Positions 1-11,494 of a stretch of DNA of 64,000 bases are shown one piece after another (within the stretch, counting starts at the first letter, position 1; each line of letters opens with the position of its first letter). Both the position numbers and the translations under genes were made by a program. Source of the stretch: Gremmenia infestans (Eukaryota > Ascomycota > Leotiomycetes > Helotiales > Hamatocanthoscyphaceae); contig JAFEVB010000007.1 of assembly GCA_032629725.1 (NCBI GenBank), positions 1,984,001-2,048,000 of the forward strand, in the 5' to 3' direction. Under the pieces are notes generated by a model. That model had not been told where the DNA came from. It saw only the letters and a list, made by a program, of their open reading frames with translations, and ran no database searches.

Positions 1-1655
1 CAAAAAGAATATTAGGTCAGGACACCCCCAAGCAAGCTCGACGATTAGATTTTTCAGAACCCTAGACCAGTACACCATTACACATTTGATGTATTTTACA
101 TTTCGTTTATTCAATTATATATACCTACTACCATACCCTCAGTCCGGAGATTTGAATGTGAATGTGAATGTGAATCCACAAGGAGAAAACCAGTCATTGG
201 TGGCCGCCAAAAAAAAACGGTTTTCGGCGCGACGTGCAACAAAAGATTTGGGTTGCCTGTTTGGGACGCTTTTTAGTATTCATTCACTATAAAGGAGTAG
301 CGCTGCCAACGGATGGTTGTTTGCAAAGGGTTGAGGGAATGACCTAGTTAGGGAAGTGTAGCGGCTTTTTTGTCTTCATAGTGGAGCGACCCAGTACTAA
401 CTGCCATGTATGGAATGTTTAGTCTTATGACGAAGATAGCAATGGTTAGGTATGTGGCAGGTCGTTCAAGTTGCTTCGCTGAAATAATTTGTCTCTGTAA
501 AGGCATTGGAAATGCTGTAGGTAGTAAAACATAGCATTTCTCTTCCTCCATTGCAGCATATCTCTCTCGGGCTCAGTACGACGCCAACTCGCAGAAATCA
601 TCACACCACTCTGTGTCCAATATACACACTATACAATCCCGTCCATAAGCCATAAGCTTTCAAATGCACAATACCGGGCCACTCAAAATCCCGTTCCATT
701 TCCTACAACTCCCGCTCCACCACAGCCTTCCCCCAAAAAGACCTACATACCATCTTTTTCAATACATCTGCATACCACAATTGAAAACCCCACAAGACAA
801 TTGCCCAAACGGTCATAGTAGTAGCCCAGCGTCCATTCACAATACCGTGCTTTGCAAATTACATCTTTTAAACTCACTAAAGCTCCAAGCCATTGACTAC
901 TCCAATGAATCTAATAAGAATCTGAACCATTCCACTTAAATGCACCTCGTCATCGTGCGTGTAAACGAGCACAAGTCTAGAATCAAGGCTTTTCAATCCG
1001 CCTATTAACCACTGGAGTTGGTAAGATAAGTTTCATTCCCTATGTAACTGGTTGATCAGCTGTCAGTCACGTGTTTGAGACAAGAGATATCAGATTGGTA
1101 GACCTACTTTAGCGCTTTCTAAAAGGATGAATAAATGAATGAAGGCGTAGAGAAAGGGATTGATTGCCATAGATGCTGATGTGATGAGCGTACGAGCGAG
1201 ACGTTGTGATCTTGATCTGAAGTAGAAAATGCCCGAGTGATGTTTTGATCGGTTGCATGAGATTGAAGAACAATTTGAGTGGGTGTAAGTGTGAGTGAAG
1301 ATGTATACACAAGTAAAGTGGCAGTGGAGTGGAGTGGAGTAGAATGAAGTGGTGCTAGAAGAGTATCTAAATTGAAGGGTTTCTTTCTAAAGCGAAGAGA
1401 CGGGGATTTAAAACGTGTCACGGTTACTCGAAGTCGAGGACAGGCAGATAGCCGAGATGCGAATCACTCAACTCGTTGTCTCAATTTTGACTCACTTGGG
1501 TTTGTATGCACTAAATACTTGAACATGAAAACACGCACGCACAGATACGAAAGGAACTGGGAAAGTACGCCTGATATTGCTTCTAGTATCCGGCATCCTC
1601 GTGCTCAGCCAAAAGCCAAACGCCTATTGTACAAGCCATTTTCATATTTCAACCC
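1..1655. other. Gene-free left flank
   Basis: I see no supportable gene here. Open frames are short, overlap on both strands and match no family I know. Simple-sequence tracts are present: three GTGAAT-type units near 157-175 and GGAGT units near 1325-1343. The right part probably holds the 3' UTR of the minus-strand RPN11 gene. Confidence 0.6.
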
Positions 1656-2802
1656 TCACAGTTCCTCCTCCACATCCATCGCATCGCCGTTCGCATGCCC
1701 ATTCGCCGCGCTCTTCTCCTTGGGCGCCGATGCCTCCTTGTCAATCATCTGTCTCGAAACCGACACAATGTTATCTTCAATAAGCTGTTGCCCCACATCC
1801 TCCAAATGCTTCTTCGGGTCTACCTTGCCCACATATCTCGTCTTTAGCTGGTCCTTTGACAGCTCCGTCTCCTCTTTGACGCGCTTCTCATAGCCGTCTG
1901 CCAGCCCGACAAGTTTCTGTAATCGGTCCTTGTTGCGCGTGCCTTCGAGCCGGAAATCATCCATTTGTAGACCCTCGGTCCAGACTTGCTTGTGTAGGTT
2001 CATGAGCATGTTTTCTTCGAGGGCGGATTTGCGGTAGTTGATGCCAATGCTGTAGTAGTGGCGGTTCAGGCCGTGAATCAGGGCTTGAATAGAGGGTTTG
2101 TTGAGGTGGCCCAAGTTGGAGGTAGATTGACGGGGTTCTTGGCCGAGCATAAGAGATTGTGGGTTGATGAGGCGGAAGGCGTCGATCACGACTTTGCCTT
2201 TGACAGATTGGATGGGGTCGACTACTACGGCGACGGCGCGGGGGGTGAGTTGTTCGAAGGATTGTTGGGTGTTGATATCGACGGAGGAAAGCCAGCAGCC
2301 GAAACCAGGATGAGAATGGTACCAACCGACAACTGTCTCTGGTCTATTGAGAGGGTATATTAGCTTTGGAGTGATATATAGGTGTTTGGAGATAATACCG
2401 TCCTGTTTGCCTTAACATATCCATCATCTTGGTCTGGAAAACTGGATCGACAGCCTCGACACTGACACCTGTACCACTTTGCGGCATAGCGAATACATCT
2501 ACTACGCGTACTGTGAAGTCGTCTACGAATTCTCCCAACATCAGACCCATAACTTCCATCGGTACTCCTGCCCTTCCATGTCTCAACATCTTCAAGAGCG
2601 CGAGGGAGGAGATGTAGACGGTTTCGGAATTATCGATAAGGGTTGTGTTATCCTGGCGAATGGAGAGTCAGCGTTATATCCTTCAATCCAGAGAAAACCT
2701 CTGCAAAGCCATGGGGATAGAAAAGCTTACAGATCCTGGGGCGGCGCTGTTGAGACCTCCCATGCCTCCAGCAGAGGCTAGCATCCGATTTAATCTATCC
2801 AT
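1656..2802 (-). CDS. RPN11: 26S proteasome lid deubiquitinase Rpn11 (JAMM/MPN+)
   Basis: Rpn11 is the zinc metallo-isopeptidase of the proteasome lid that removes ubiquitin chains en bloc as substrates are translocated. Three exons close in frame: 2802-2731, 2652-2399 and 2343-1656, giving 337 aa, slightly longer than the roughly 306-310 aa of yeast and human. The start follows family N-termini (MDRLNRMLASAGGMGG). The JAMM motif is intact: proposed catalytic Glu57 in VPMEVMGLMLGEF, then HSHPGFGCWLSSVD with zinc ligands His118, His120 and Asp131. The MPN domain covers roughly residues 25-170; the rest is the helical part that pairs with Rpn8. The C-terminus has a short Ala/Asn/Glu-rich tail. 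It is divergent from RPD3 across 675 bp. Identity is very secure; splice sites are inferred from sequence only. Confidence 0.96.
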
Positions 2803-3477
2803 CTTGCAGTGTATGTATGGTATAATCGACTTGAAGAGAGTACGTAGAGGGTGGAGAGAAGTGGTAGTTGTGGGGGTGGTGGGATTTCAAGTCGTTGCTT
2901 CAAGATGAAGCAAGATTGCGGCTCTGATGTTATTGAGCTCCAGCAGCTTGCTTGCGCATCCAGCTTGCCTGGAATCCATTCTTGTTCGGGTTTAGCGGGG
3001 GATTGACACACGTGATCTCAGCCTTGCATCTAGCCTCGCCCTTCTTCAATTTGGATATCCTTCTTCTCCACTTTTCTTCGGAAGAGTGATCTTGCCATTA
3101 GGTGAATTATGATCAGTTTACGAGTATCAGTACTTTCTACCCTACGAAAGCTTCGTATTGTCTTCTTTTCGCATGATAGGAAGATATTTTGCTGTTGTTA
3201 GTTCAGCAAGGTATTGCCGTGTCGGTGGCGGTAAAGGCCGGCGCTAGTTTTGTATGCGGATGCAGCTGCTATTGAAGCTTCGAGATTCCCTTGCAGTGTT
3301 GGGTCTTTTCCATATTACCTCACTTGTTCCCCCGCAAACCATAACATTCGCACAAACCACAACTGCGCAACTACATATAGATTTTTATAACCACGCAATC
3401 TGTCTGTCTTCACAATACCCACTTCGTTCCTCAATCCCGAAATACTGTGAGCTGGTTACAACCAGAAGCTCTTCGAG
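2803..3477. promoter_or_regulatory. Divergent promoter region RPN11 / RPD3
   Basis: This 675-bp gap separates the start codons of two divergent housekeeping genes, so it must hold both promoters and 5' UTRs. The part next to RPD3 (about 3330-3470) is rich in CA, CAA and pyrimidine tracts, common upstream of fungal starts. No single regulatory motif is convincing. Confidence 0.6.
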
Positions 3478-5535
3478 ATGGCTACCTTCGCGCCCATCGA
3501 TCCGCCTTCGATGAACAATTCCGGTGGTAAGAAGAGGGTTGCCTACTTCTACGACTCTGATGTCGGGAATTATGCCTATGTTGCTGGCCATCCTATGAAG
3601 CCTCACAGAATTCGGTTGGCGCACAGCTTGATTATGAACTATGGAGTATATTCCAAGATGGAAATTTATGTAAGTTGACCTCTGATCGCTCTCGAGAGGA
3701 TGGCGCCAGATACCTTGATCCATCTGCTAACGTCTTCTCCAGCGTGCAAAGCCTGCTACCCGTCATGAGATGACCCAATTCCACACCGACGAGTACATCG
3801 ATTTTCTGCAAAAGGTGACCCCGGACAACATGGACTCTTTCGCAAAGGAACAAGGCAAATACAATGTCGGAGATGATTGTCCTGTGTTTGATGGACTGTT
3901 CGAGTTCTGTGGTATCAGTGCTGGTGGCAGTATGGAAGGCGCAGCTCGTCTCAACCGCGGCAAATGCGACATTGCAGTCAACTGGGCTGGTGGCCTTCAT
4001 CACGCAAAGAAGAGCGAGGCATCTGGTTTCTGCTATGTCAACGGTAAGTTTTCTGCTATCCTAAGCCGAGCAAAACCCTGACCTCCTTTCCAGATATCGT
4101 CTTGGGCATTATTGAGCTTCTTCGCTTCAAGAAGCGCGTACTCTACATAGACATTGATGTACATCACGGCGATGGCGTCGAGGAAGCTTTCTATACCACC
4201 GACCGTGTCATGACCGTTTCGTTTCACAAGTATGGAGAGTACTTTCCGGGTACTGGTGAGCTTCGCGACATTGGTGTTGGTCAAGGCAAAAACTACGCTG
4301 TCAACTTTCCCCTCCGCGACGGCATTGATGATGTTACCTACAAGTCCATCTTCGAACCCGTCATCCAGAATGTCATGGATTACTATCAGCCAGAAGCTAT
4401 CGTCCTGCAATGTGGTGGTGACAGCTTGTCGGGTGATCGTCTTGGCTGTTTCAACCTCAGCATGCGTGGTCACGCCAACTGCGTTAAATTCGTCAAGGGT
4501 TTCGGCATGCCAACGCTTGTCCTAGGTGGTGGTGGCTACACTATGCGTAACGTTGCTCGTACCTGGGCATTCGAGACCGGTGTTCTTGTAGGCCAGGAGA
4601 TGGGTGCTGTTCTTCCTTTCAATGAGTACTACGAGGTAAGCTTCATCTTCGAGTCACGTGAGATACATACTAACAAAAATCAGTATTATGGACCTGACTA
4701 CGAGCTTGATGTTCGTTCTTCCAACATGGAAAACGCCAACTCAAAAGACTATTTGGAGAAGATCAAGATTCAAGTCATTGAGAATCTGAAAAAGACCGCT
4801 CATGCGCCATCGGTTCAACTGACAGAAGTTCCGCGTCATACTTTGGCAGGAGGCGCTGATGACGATGACGATGAGCTTGATGATCTGGATGATGATGATA
4901 ACAAGGATACTCGCCATACCAAACGCCAGTGGGACCAGCGCATCACTCGAGATGATGAACTTGACGAGAGCGAAGATGAGGAAGAGTCACGTGCCAACGG
5001 TGTTCGACCTCAAAACGGGCAGATCAAGCGACGAAACATTATGGATTTCCAAAACGCCAACCCTGCTGCTTCTGATATTGATATGGATAGTGGTGCTGTT
5101 ACTCCTGAAGTCCAGCATCCACTTGATGATGTTGTTACCGCAATGGCGACAGAGGCAAATGCTGAGGTCAATGCTGAATTAATGGAGAAGAAGACGCTTG
5201 GTGTCGCGGCTGTTGATGCTGGAGAACTTGGACCATCTAACGCACCATCTCCTGCTCAATCTGCGAAACCGACAATCGAGACTGTTGATAATGACGTTGA
5301 CATGACAGATGCACCAGAAATTATACCAGCATTGGCAGTTACCCCGGCTGTACCATCTGTTGCTGCTCAATCGAAGACGCCTGAAGTTTTAACACCGGCT
5401 GTGACTGTTTCTGAACCTGCCGCTGCCACTGCCACTACCGTCCCAGATACAATTGTGCCCAAGCAAGAAGGTGAAGCAGAGCGGACGGAGAAGGATGAAA
5501 CATCCACGGACATGGCAAATTCAAAACCAACATGA
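3478..5535 (+). CDS. RPD3: Class I histone deacetylase Rpd3/RpdA
   Basis: This is a zinc-dependent histone deacetylase, the catalytic subunit of Rpd3/Sin3-type co-repressor complexes. Four exons close in frame: 3478-3669, 3743-4043, 4094-4635 and 4684-5535, giving 628 aa. The catalytic domain (about residues 18-390) shows the active-site blocks NWAGGLHHAKKSEASGFCYV, DIDVHHGDGVEEAF, QCGGDSLSGDRLG and GGGGYTMRNVARTW. The tail is far longer than in yeast Rpd3 (433 aa). It has an Asp-rich run (DDDDDELDDLDDDDN), a conserved-looking basic/acidic block ending IKRRNIMDFQNAN, then an Ala/Pro/Thr/Val-rich low-complexity end. Filamentous ascomycete RpdA proteins are known to carry an extended C-terminus with a motif needed for growth, and this tail matches that pattern. 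Start and family are secure. Confidence 0.96.
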
Positions 5536-6362
5536 AGACGGCGACAGCTGAATAGACTGTTCATAGAACTCGGCGTCAATACCCAGCCAGCACAGCGTCT
5601 CGTTTTAAATTTCATATTCACATGTACCACTCAGGCACTGGAAGGGCAACTTAGCAGGGCGTACTGGGAGTTCGGCAACAGGGAAGCTGGAGGAAGAATG
5701 GTGTTGCATTTACACGATTGTGATTTCGCTGATTCAGGCTATCAAGATGTTTCTTTTGGCTCTTCATGAGGCTGGCGCAGGTTTTGTCTGCATATAAGGT
5801 GGTCAAGAAACTGCATTCCGGCTCTTTATCTTTACGAACTTTGCAATCACCTGAGGTATCTTATATGCCGACACTGACCATTGAAACTATTGCTGGCTCA
5901 TGATATCAGGCACGCGCCAATGATCTTTCGTCATGCTCTGTATCTCTATATCATAGAAAAAGCGAGTTGGATTGAATTGAATTGAAAATTCAAATCAAAT
6001 AGGAAGACACAAATATTTGTTGTTATCTTTTGATCTCTTGTGACTTGCCAAAGATTTCAATTAATTATCTCGCCATATCCCCAAAAGCCATAAACCCAAG
6101 CCTATGAAAACCACATATTCATTCTCGTAAAAGTAAATAGACAAAGTAGAATTTAAAAAAGAGTGAAGTGGATGAGTTGATGTCGATGATGAATTTTCAT
6201 CAAATTATTAGTGCGCTCGCTTAAGCGATTAGGGTTTCCACCAAAATCTTGCCTTGAAACGCAAAACTTTACTTTCCGCGACATCGACAACGCAAGCAAC
6301 TCAACGACTACCGCTACGAAGCAAATCTTTGATCGACCCGAACAAGATTCAACGTAGGAATA
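5536..6362. other. Intergenic region RPD3 / RPL23
   Basis: This holds the RPD3 3' UTR and the RPL23 promoter. It is AT-rich in its middle part (about 5960-6150). I see no gene; the 213-aa minus-strand frame at 6153-6794 overlaps RPL23 exons and has no family features. A telobox-like motif lies at 6229-6237. Confidence 0.6.
6229..6237 (+). promoter_or_regulatory. Telobox-like motif upstream of RPL23
   Basis: TTAGGGTTT lies 126 bp upstream of the RPL23 start. TTAGGG-type boxes bound by Tbf1-like proteins are known upstream of ribosomal protein genes in several fungi. One copy is visible, so it could also be chance. Confidence 0.4.
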
Positions 6363-7401
6363 ATGGCTAAGATCTCGTATGTGTTTCTTTTTCCTTTGAG
6401 ATTCTGCGGTGCGACCTGAGGATGGTGGGTGTGAGGGAGAGGGGGTTTTGGATGTGCGAGGTCGTGGAGGGTGGATTGACGATTGATGGAGAGGAAGATG
6501 GAGAGGGAGGGCATCTATGCGCAAGACTCTGAAGGGGCGAAATGGAGGTGGAGGTGGAGGAGGAGGATGGCAGAGATGGCAGATGAGGGGATTGAAGTGG
6601 AGGGATACGGATACGGATCTGGAGAATGGATTGCGCAGTGCATTGGAAGAAACAAATTGCTGATTCTCATACCCTTCTAGACGTGGTGCCCCCGGCGGCA
6701 AGCTAAAGATGACTCTCGGTCTCCCAGTGTACGTCTTTTCCCCCCACACTTCTCCCTCTCCCTCAATCTCCACCTCGCTAACTCTTCTCTCCAAACAGCG
6801 GCGCAGTCATGAACTGCTGCGACAACAGCGGCGCTCGCAATCTCTACATCATCTCCGTCAAGGGTATCGGTGCCCGCCTGAACCGTCTCCCGGCCGGCGG
6901 CGTCGGCGATATGGTCATGGCGACTGTCAAGAAGGGAAAGCCCGAGCTGAGGAAGAAGGTCATGCCTGCTGTTATTGTGCGCCAGAGCAAGCCATGGAGA
7001 CGTACTGATGGAGTGTTCTTGTACTTTGAGGATAATGCTGGTGTGGTGAGTTCATAATTTCCTTCTTTGGGGGCCGGGTTGGCGTGGAATGGAGTTTGGG
7101 GTGGGGTGTGAGATATGCGTGGTATTAGTATTAGGCACAGTGGATATTTGGGAATGGGACGAAAATGAAGGGGATATGGATGGATAGACGGCTAATTTCT
7201 ACAAACAGATCGTCAACCCCAAGGGCGAGATGAAGGGCTCAGCCATCACAGGACCCGTCGGAAAGGAGGCAGCTGAACTATGGCCAGTGAGTTCTTTCCC
7301 CCAAATTGCCCCCTACACCTACACCTTTCCCTATCCCTCATTCGACACTGCTAACTCTTTCTTTCCAGCGTATCGCAAGCAACTCTGGTGTCGTCATGTA
7401 A
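6363..7401 (+). CDS. RPL23: 60S ribosomal protein L23 (uL14)
   Basis: uL14 is a structural protein of the large subunit near the subunit interface. Five exons close in frame: 6363-6376, 6681-6728, 6799-7045, 7209-7286 and 7369-7401, giving 139 aa (yeast 137). The first coding exon is only 14 nt, followed by a 304-nt intron. The protein aligns throughout with family members: the core MNCCDNSGARNLYIISVKGI, then KKGKPELRKKVMPAVIVRQS, DGVFLYFEDNAGV and a C-terminus ending RIASNSGVVM. Four introns in a gene this small is intron-rich. The long first intron could host a regulatory element or snoRNA, but I found no C/D or H/ACA signature. Identity is essentially certain. Confidence 0.97.
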
Positions 7402-9214
7402 AAGGGTTACGCTTCTTTTCGCTTTCGATTTCGACTTCGGGGTTCTGGGTCTAGCATGGAATGGAATGGCATGGGATTGATACTTGACTTGACTTTTTGA
7501 AGCTACTCGCGCTCGCGTTGCATGGGTATGAAAGCAAGAAAGAAAGAAAGAATTGAGTGCATTCCACCACAATCATGATCACAATGATATATGCTGGACT
7601 TGGTGATTTGATTCGATATACATGTGTCTGTGTGTCTGTGATACGAGAGTGCAGGGGTTTGGTCCGATCCTATGGAATGGATGAATGATTACTTTGTTAC
7701 AGAATCTGGTTAATCTACGAGGGAGGCGCGATGAGGCGGGTAGAGGCAGTATCTCAAACGAGAGAACCTTCCCAGTGGGATGTTCAACCCTTCCCTTTCT
7801 TCCTCCTTTCCTGCTACAGATCCACTCACTACCTATCCCAGCCTCGTATTCCACATCCCCTAGACTTCACTCCCCTTTCTCTCATCGCATTACATCATAT
7901 CCTACCCCAGCATCCCCTACCAACGCCTCTCCCCTCTCCCCCTCTCCTCATAGCTCGATTCATCCATTCATCTCCATGCCATCACATCATATCATACCCT
8001 GCTCCTTAATTACTTACCTTTTACAAGCAGTACAATAGATCATTATGCTATGAGTGAGGATCCAATTAGGGTTTTGCGTTGATTCGCGAATTTGTATTTC
8101 CGAGTATCCATCCATATGATAATCAACGCTCCTCTGTCACCTTTGATTTGCTATACATGATTCGGAGCGTCTCTTGCTTGCTTGTGTCTCAGTTTGCGGG
8201 TCGTGGATCTCTGTTCGGCTTTCCCTATTTCGTTTCTCGAGTGATCGATCTATTGGTTTAATGGGGTACTGTTGCGTCCAGGTTCCATTCCTCGTTTCAG
8301 CCATGACCTTCGACTGAATGAATAGGCTTGTTTCTGCTGCTTGAAGTTGCTGTTTACGAGAGCGAAATATTGGGCTTTTGGGTATTGCGTGTGTTTTCAA
8401 CTCTGGGGAAATGCCATGTAGGAGAAAGGGGGAAGTATATATACGAACAGCTTTGGATTGACTGCTCTGTGCATGCTTATAGTACATTGTTGGGCATAGG
8501 CTTCTTTTGTATCAGCACTCATTTCAAGACTAGGAAGCCGAATTCGAGCAGGTAAGATGAATAGGTCCTAGAACACTATCTATGGACTTGATAAGTGAAA
8601 TTAGGCATACTTCTGCCAAGGTCTAGCTAAATGCTGGAAGAGGTATGATATAGAGCCGTAACTCCTAGTATCCTCTCTAATTTTAACGCTAGCGCATTTA
8701 TTCATTAGTAGTTCTTTCTTATCTCGTCTCTATTTCCTAGAATCAGTAAACACTACTCGGATCTTTTCAAGTGTCCCTTTGTAGAGTTAAGGACATAGAT
8801 AAACCTAGTGAAAAGGGTATGGTTTATTCGTTTTCTTCCACTATAACACCTATCTGCATCTCTACTGCTACATAAAATAGCTATCTCCATAGATAAGGTA
8901 CGAACTGATGGGTACAATAAATGCAAGAACAATACAACATGGAGGCATCTGGGTGACTCCTTAAATTACTTTGGTAGGAAATGGCAAGTTTTAACACGTT
9001 CCCTGTGAACTGAATGTTGTTTCCCAACAAATGGACCTCCAGACTCATTTAAACGAAACAAACGGGCATTCACTGTTAGTTCACGTAGCTTAGACATGGA
9101 ATTCGCAAAGTCTTGAGAGGTATATAAACCATCTTCTCCCTAGTTTCTCCCCTCCCCTTCCCTTCCCTCAATCTATTTTTTCAACCCATCCCATCAATAC
9201 TCAAGCTGGTAACC
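7402..9214. other. Intergenic region, 1.8 kb, no gene seen
   Basis: Downstream of RPL23 there are only short overlapping open frames. Part of 7780-8000 is a C/T-rich tract with low-complexity translations in every frame. The stretch 8560-9000 is AT-rich. The right end (about 9120-9214) is the promoter of the next gene, with a TATA-like box and a pyrimidine tract. Confidence 0.55.
9121..9128 (+). promoter_or_regulatory. TATA-like box of the first small-family gene
   Basis: TATATAAA lies 94 bp before the ATG at 9215. It is followed by a strong pyrimidine tract (about 9134-9175), a usual fungal core-promoter arrangement. Confidence 0.45.
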
Positions 9215-9724
9215 ATGGCAGATTCCACAGAAACCCCATCAACCAGCCAGCTCTCCGATACGCTCATCAACACACCCATCGACACACCCTTCAACCAAAA
9301 CATGACTCCCTACATGCCAACTGCCTCAGAACACCTCCTCGCATTCGACATCCAAGCAAAACTCGACGCCCGAGACGTGGCGAGTGCACAAGAAATGCTG
9401 GACTTGCAATCACAAAAACTCCACATCTTCACCACCATATCCCACCGCTACCGCCAAGAGTTCTTCTACCGCAATGAATGTCAAAACTGCCACGAACTCC
9501 CCGGGCAACCTCCCAGTGCTGCAACAAGCCATGTATGCATGCGGTCCCGGCCGTCGTGGCGGGTCCTGCAGGAAATCGATCGCATGTTTGTGCCGGGGGA
9601 GGTCTTTTTCGTTTTGATGAAGGCGTTGAGTCAGAGGTTTATTGCAGCGGAGAGTACTTATATGTTTGAGGCTAAGCAAACGAAGTGTGCGGATGGTGTG
9701 GGGATGTACCGTGCTAGGATTTAG
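9215..9724 (+). CDS. Uncharacterised small Cys-motif protein, copy 1 of a tandem family
   Basis: I do not recognise this 169-aa protein. It is a single exon with a plausible TATA box and start context (accATGG). The N-terminus (1-45) is Ser/Thr/Pro-rich and likely disordered; there is no signal peptide or membrane segment. The middle has a charged, aromatic helix-like stretch (SHRYRQEFFYRNE) leading into CQNCHELPG, then SRPSWRVLQEIDRM, and near the end EAKQTKC. The same order of elements recurs in the next two downstream loci (10827-11494 and 12119-12705): C-x(2)-C with a following PG, an RP-x-W-x(3)-QE block in copy 2, an AE-x(2)-Y stretch and a final AK-x-T-[KR]-C. The three are therefore tandem paralogues. 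A small metal-binding fold is possible but unproven. Confidence 0.6.
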   Translation: MADSTETPSTSQLSDTLINTPIDTPFNQNMTPYMPTASEHLLAFDIQAKLDARDVASAQEMLDLQSQKLHIFTTISHRYRQEFFYRNECQNCHELPGQPPSAATSHVCMRSRPSWRVLQEIDRMFVPGEVFFVLMKALSQRFIAAESTYMFEAKQTKCADGVGMYRARI

Positions 9725-10826
9725 CTTAGCTTGGAATGTGAATGTGAATGAGAGATTGTTGGATATGAAAATACGGCTTGCGTTTGTTTATCTGTTGGGT
9801 GGTCCCTGGTCTTTTGGCGGCGAGCTACGACTTTCGGATGTTTAGAGCTTTGTGGATAGTAGCACGCGAGGATTGCGTAGAATAATTGCACAATACTATT
9901 GTGTCCAGATTTTGGAATGAATTGAATACTCTTCGCAAACCCCAGAATTATCACATTTCCTTCGTTAGAAAAGTTCAATAGTTCACTCTTTGTTTTCTTG
10001 GCCTGGACAGCAAGCTATGATCAGGATTCTTGCGTTATTGGACATGAGTTCCGTATAGTTAGGTGGCTCGTAGGATTACCAGGGACCAGCTTGGTATGCT
10101 GCTCTTCAAGTTGGCAATGATGATATATTCGGGTTGAACCTTAAAAGTTAGAAAGTTGAAACTGTTTCAACCTTTAATACTCCGAATAAGCATGTGCAAT
10201 AGACATGCTGCTCCCATCTTGGAGTAACTAGGAAGTAGCTACACTACTACTATAAAATTTCAATGATTGTCACGACTTGCTTTCTTATGAAGCTTTGAAA
10301 ATTTCGTCGCTTGATCTTTCAAGTCAGATCGTTATTTGTTCTGAATCCCATGAGTCAAGATAGTAAAAATGATATAGAGACGAAATATAGGTATAGCAGT
10401 CGTTTTAGTAGTAGTGAGAAGTGAGAATTACGTTTTCCTGACATCTCTAATAAGCTTCTACACGAATGTTGTTTTCCACTTAGCATTCATAGTTCGCTCA
10501 GAGTGACCTATTAAGGGGGGAGTATTGCGTTTGCAATCTTTGACGTTCCCCTTAGGTACGGTATTTGAACTCTTGTTGTTTCAGGTGTTTGCGTTAGTTT
10601 GCAGTTAGCCTTAGGTATCTGTAATTTGACCTGTTTGTTGATATGGCAAACGAAAGTGATTTGTTTATCACTTTCTTCGCCATTATGCCTTAAGTCTTGC
10701 AAGCTCGCCATTAGTCAATATGTATTACTTGTGGGTAATATCCTCTTGTTCGAATAGTATTCAATCAAAGTCTTGCCCATATTTTTCTACACAATACAGT
10801 ACCACCAATCAAATCAAATCATCGTT
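9725..10826. other. Spacer between family copies 1 and 2
   Basis: No gene is seen in this 1.1 kb. It is mildly AT-rich. The only minus-strand frame of any size (10511-10711, 66 aa) has no recognisable features. Confidence 0.5.
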
Positions 10827-11494
10827 ATGGTGAGGTATGCTAACAGCGCCCAAAGCTCCGACGAGGAGTCCACTAGGGACCAAAGTACATTTCCTGAAGA
10901 GTGGGAACCATTCAAGCCTACTGCTGAAGAAACATCATCCTTGAAGGAGCTCTATCATGAATACATGCGAATGCAGGAAGGCGAGGACCCAGATAAGTTC
11001 AAGAAGCCACGCCGTCCTTACCCCGAATACAATGCCACATACTGGAACCGAATGGCGGAGATCTGGCACGAGTACATAGATCGCAGCGGGGCAGAACTCA
11101 TTGAGCGCTGCCGATGTCGCAAATGCGGTGAACCCCCTGGGCCAGCACCGCGTTCTCCGCATTGGAATCGCGAGATCCAGCACGCACAACCTCGGCGACC
11201 AAACAACGGTCGGCCGGGATGGGTTATGATTCAAGAACTCGAGCAGATAGAGTATTGCGTCGTACAACGTTTCGAGTTGTGGGCGTCCCAGAGGTACCAG
11301 GTAACCCGCCGGGGTGGATGGATATGGAAGAGCTGTTGTATGACAGACAGTCCTTGTTTGAAATGGCTGAGTGTTTATATAAAGCAGATGCAAAGAATAC
11401 GAGGTGTTCTAGACATAGTCATCCGAAATCTATCGGGCCATGGTTTTACGAACCTAGAGTTAGATGGGGATGGGATGAGAGATATGCGTCGTAA
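10827..11494 (+). CDS. Uncharacterised small Cys-motif protein, copy 2, probable short intron
   Basis: This is a paralogue of the 9215-9724 gene. I chose the ATG at 10827 (MVRYANSAQSSDEEST) over an in-frame ATG at 10773 because the upstream residues are of poor quality. Conserved elements are CRCRKCGEPPG, GRPGWVMIQELEQIE, then LFEMAECLYK and DAKNTRC. The last two lie in a different frame from the first two. A 50-nt GT-AG intron at 11301-11350 joins them in phase (158 + 47 codons, 205 aa) and gives a product that matches copy 1, which lacks the intervening segment. Alternatively the locus carries a frameshift, because the skipped segment itself resembles coding sequence in copy 3 (GW-x-DM). 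Unspliced, the first frame runs to 11498. Function unknown. Confidence 0.5.

Noticed and set aside
1372..1893. 173-codon plus-strand frame
   Set aside because: It overlaps the RPN11 3' exon antisense and has no family features; its composition mirrors the real gene.
3224..3232. PACE-like GGTGGCGGT upstream of RPN11
   Set aside because: It differs from the proteasome element GGTGGCAAA and lies over 400 bp from the start; one weak copy is not support.
6153..6794. 213-codon minus-strand frame
   Set aside because: It lies antisense to the RPL23 promoter, first exons and intron, and is Pro/His/Ser low-complexity.
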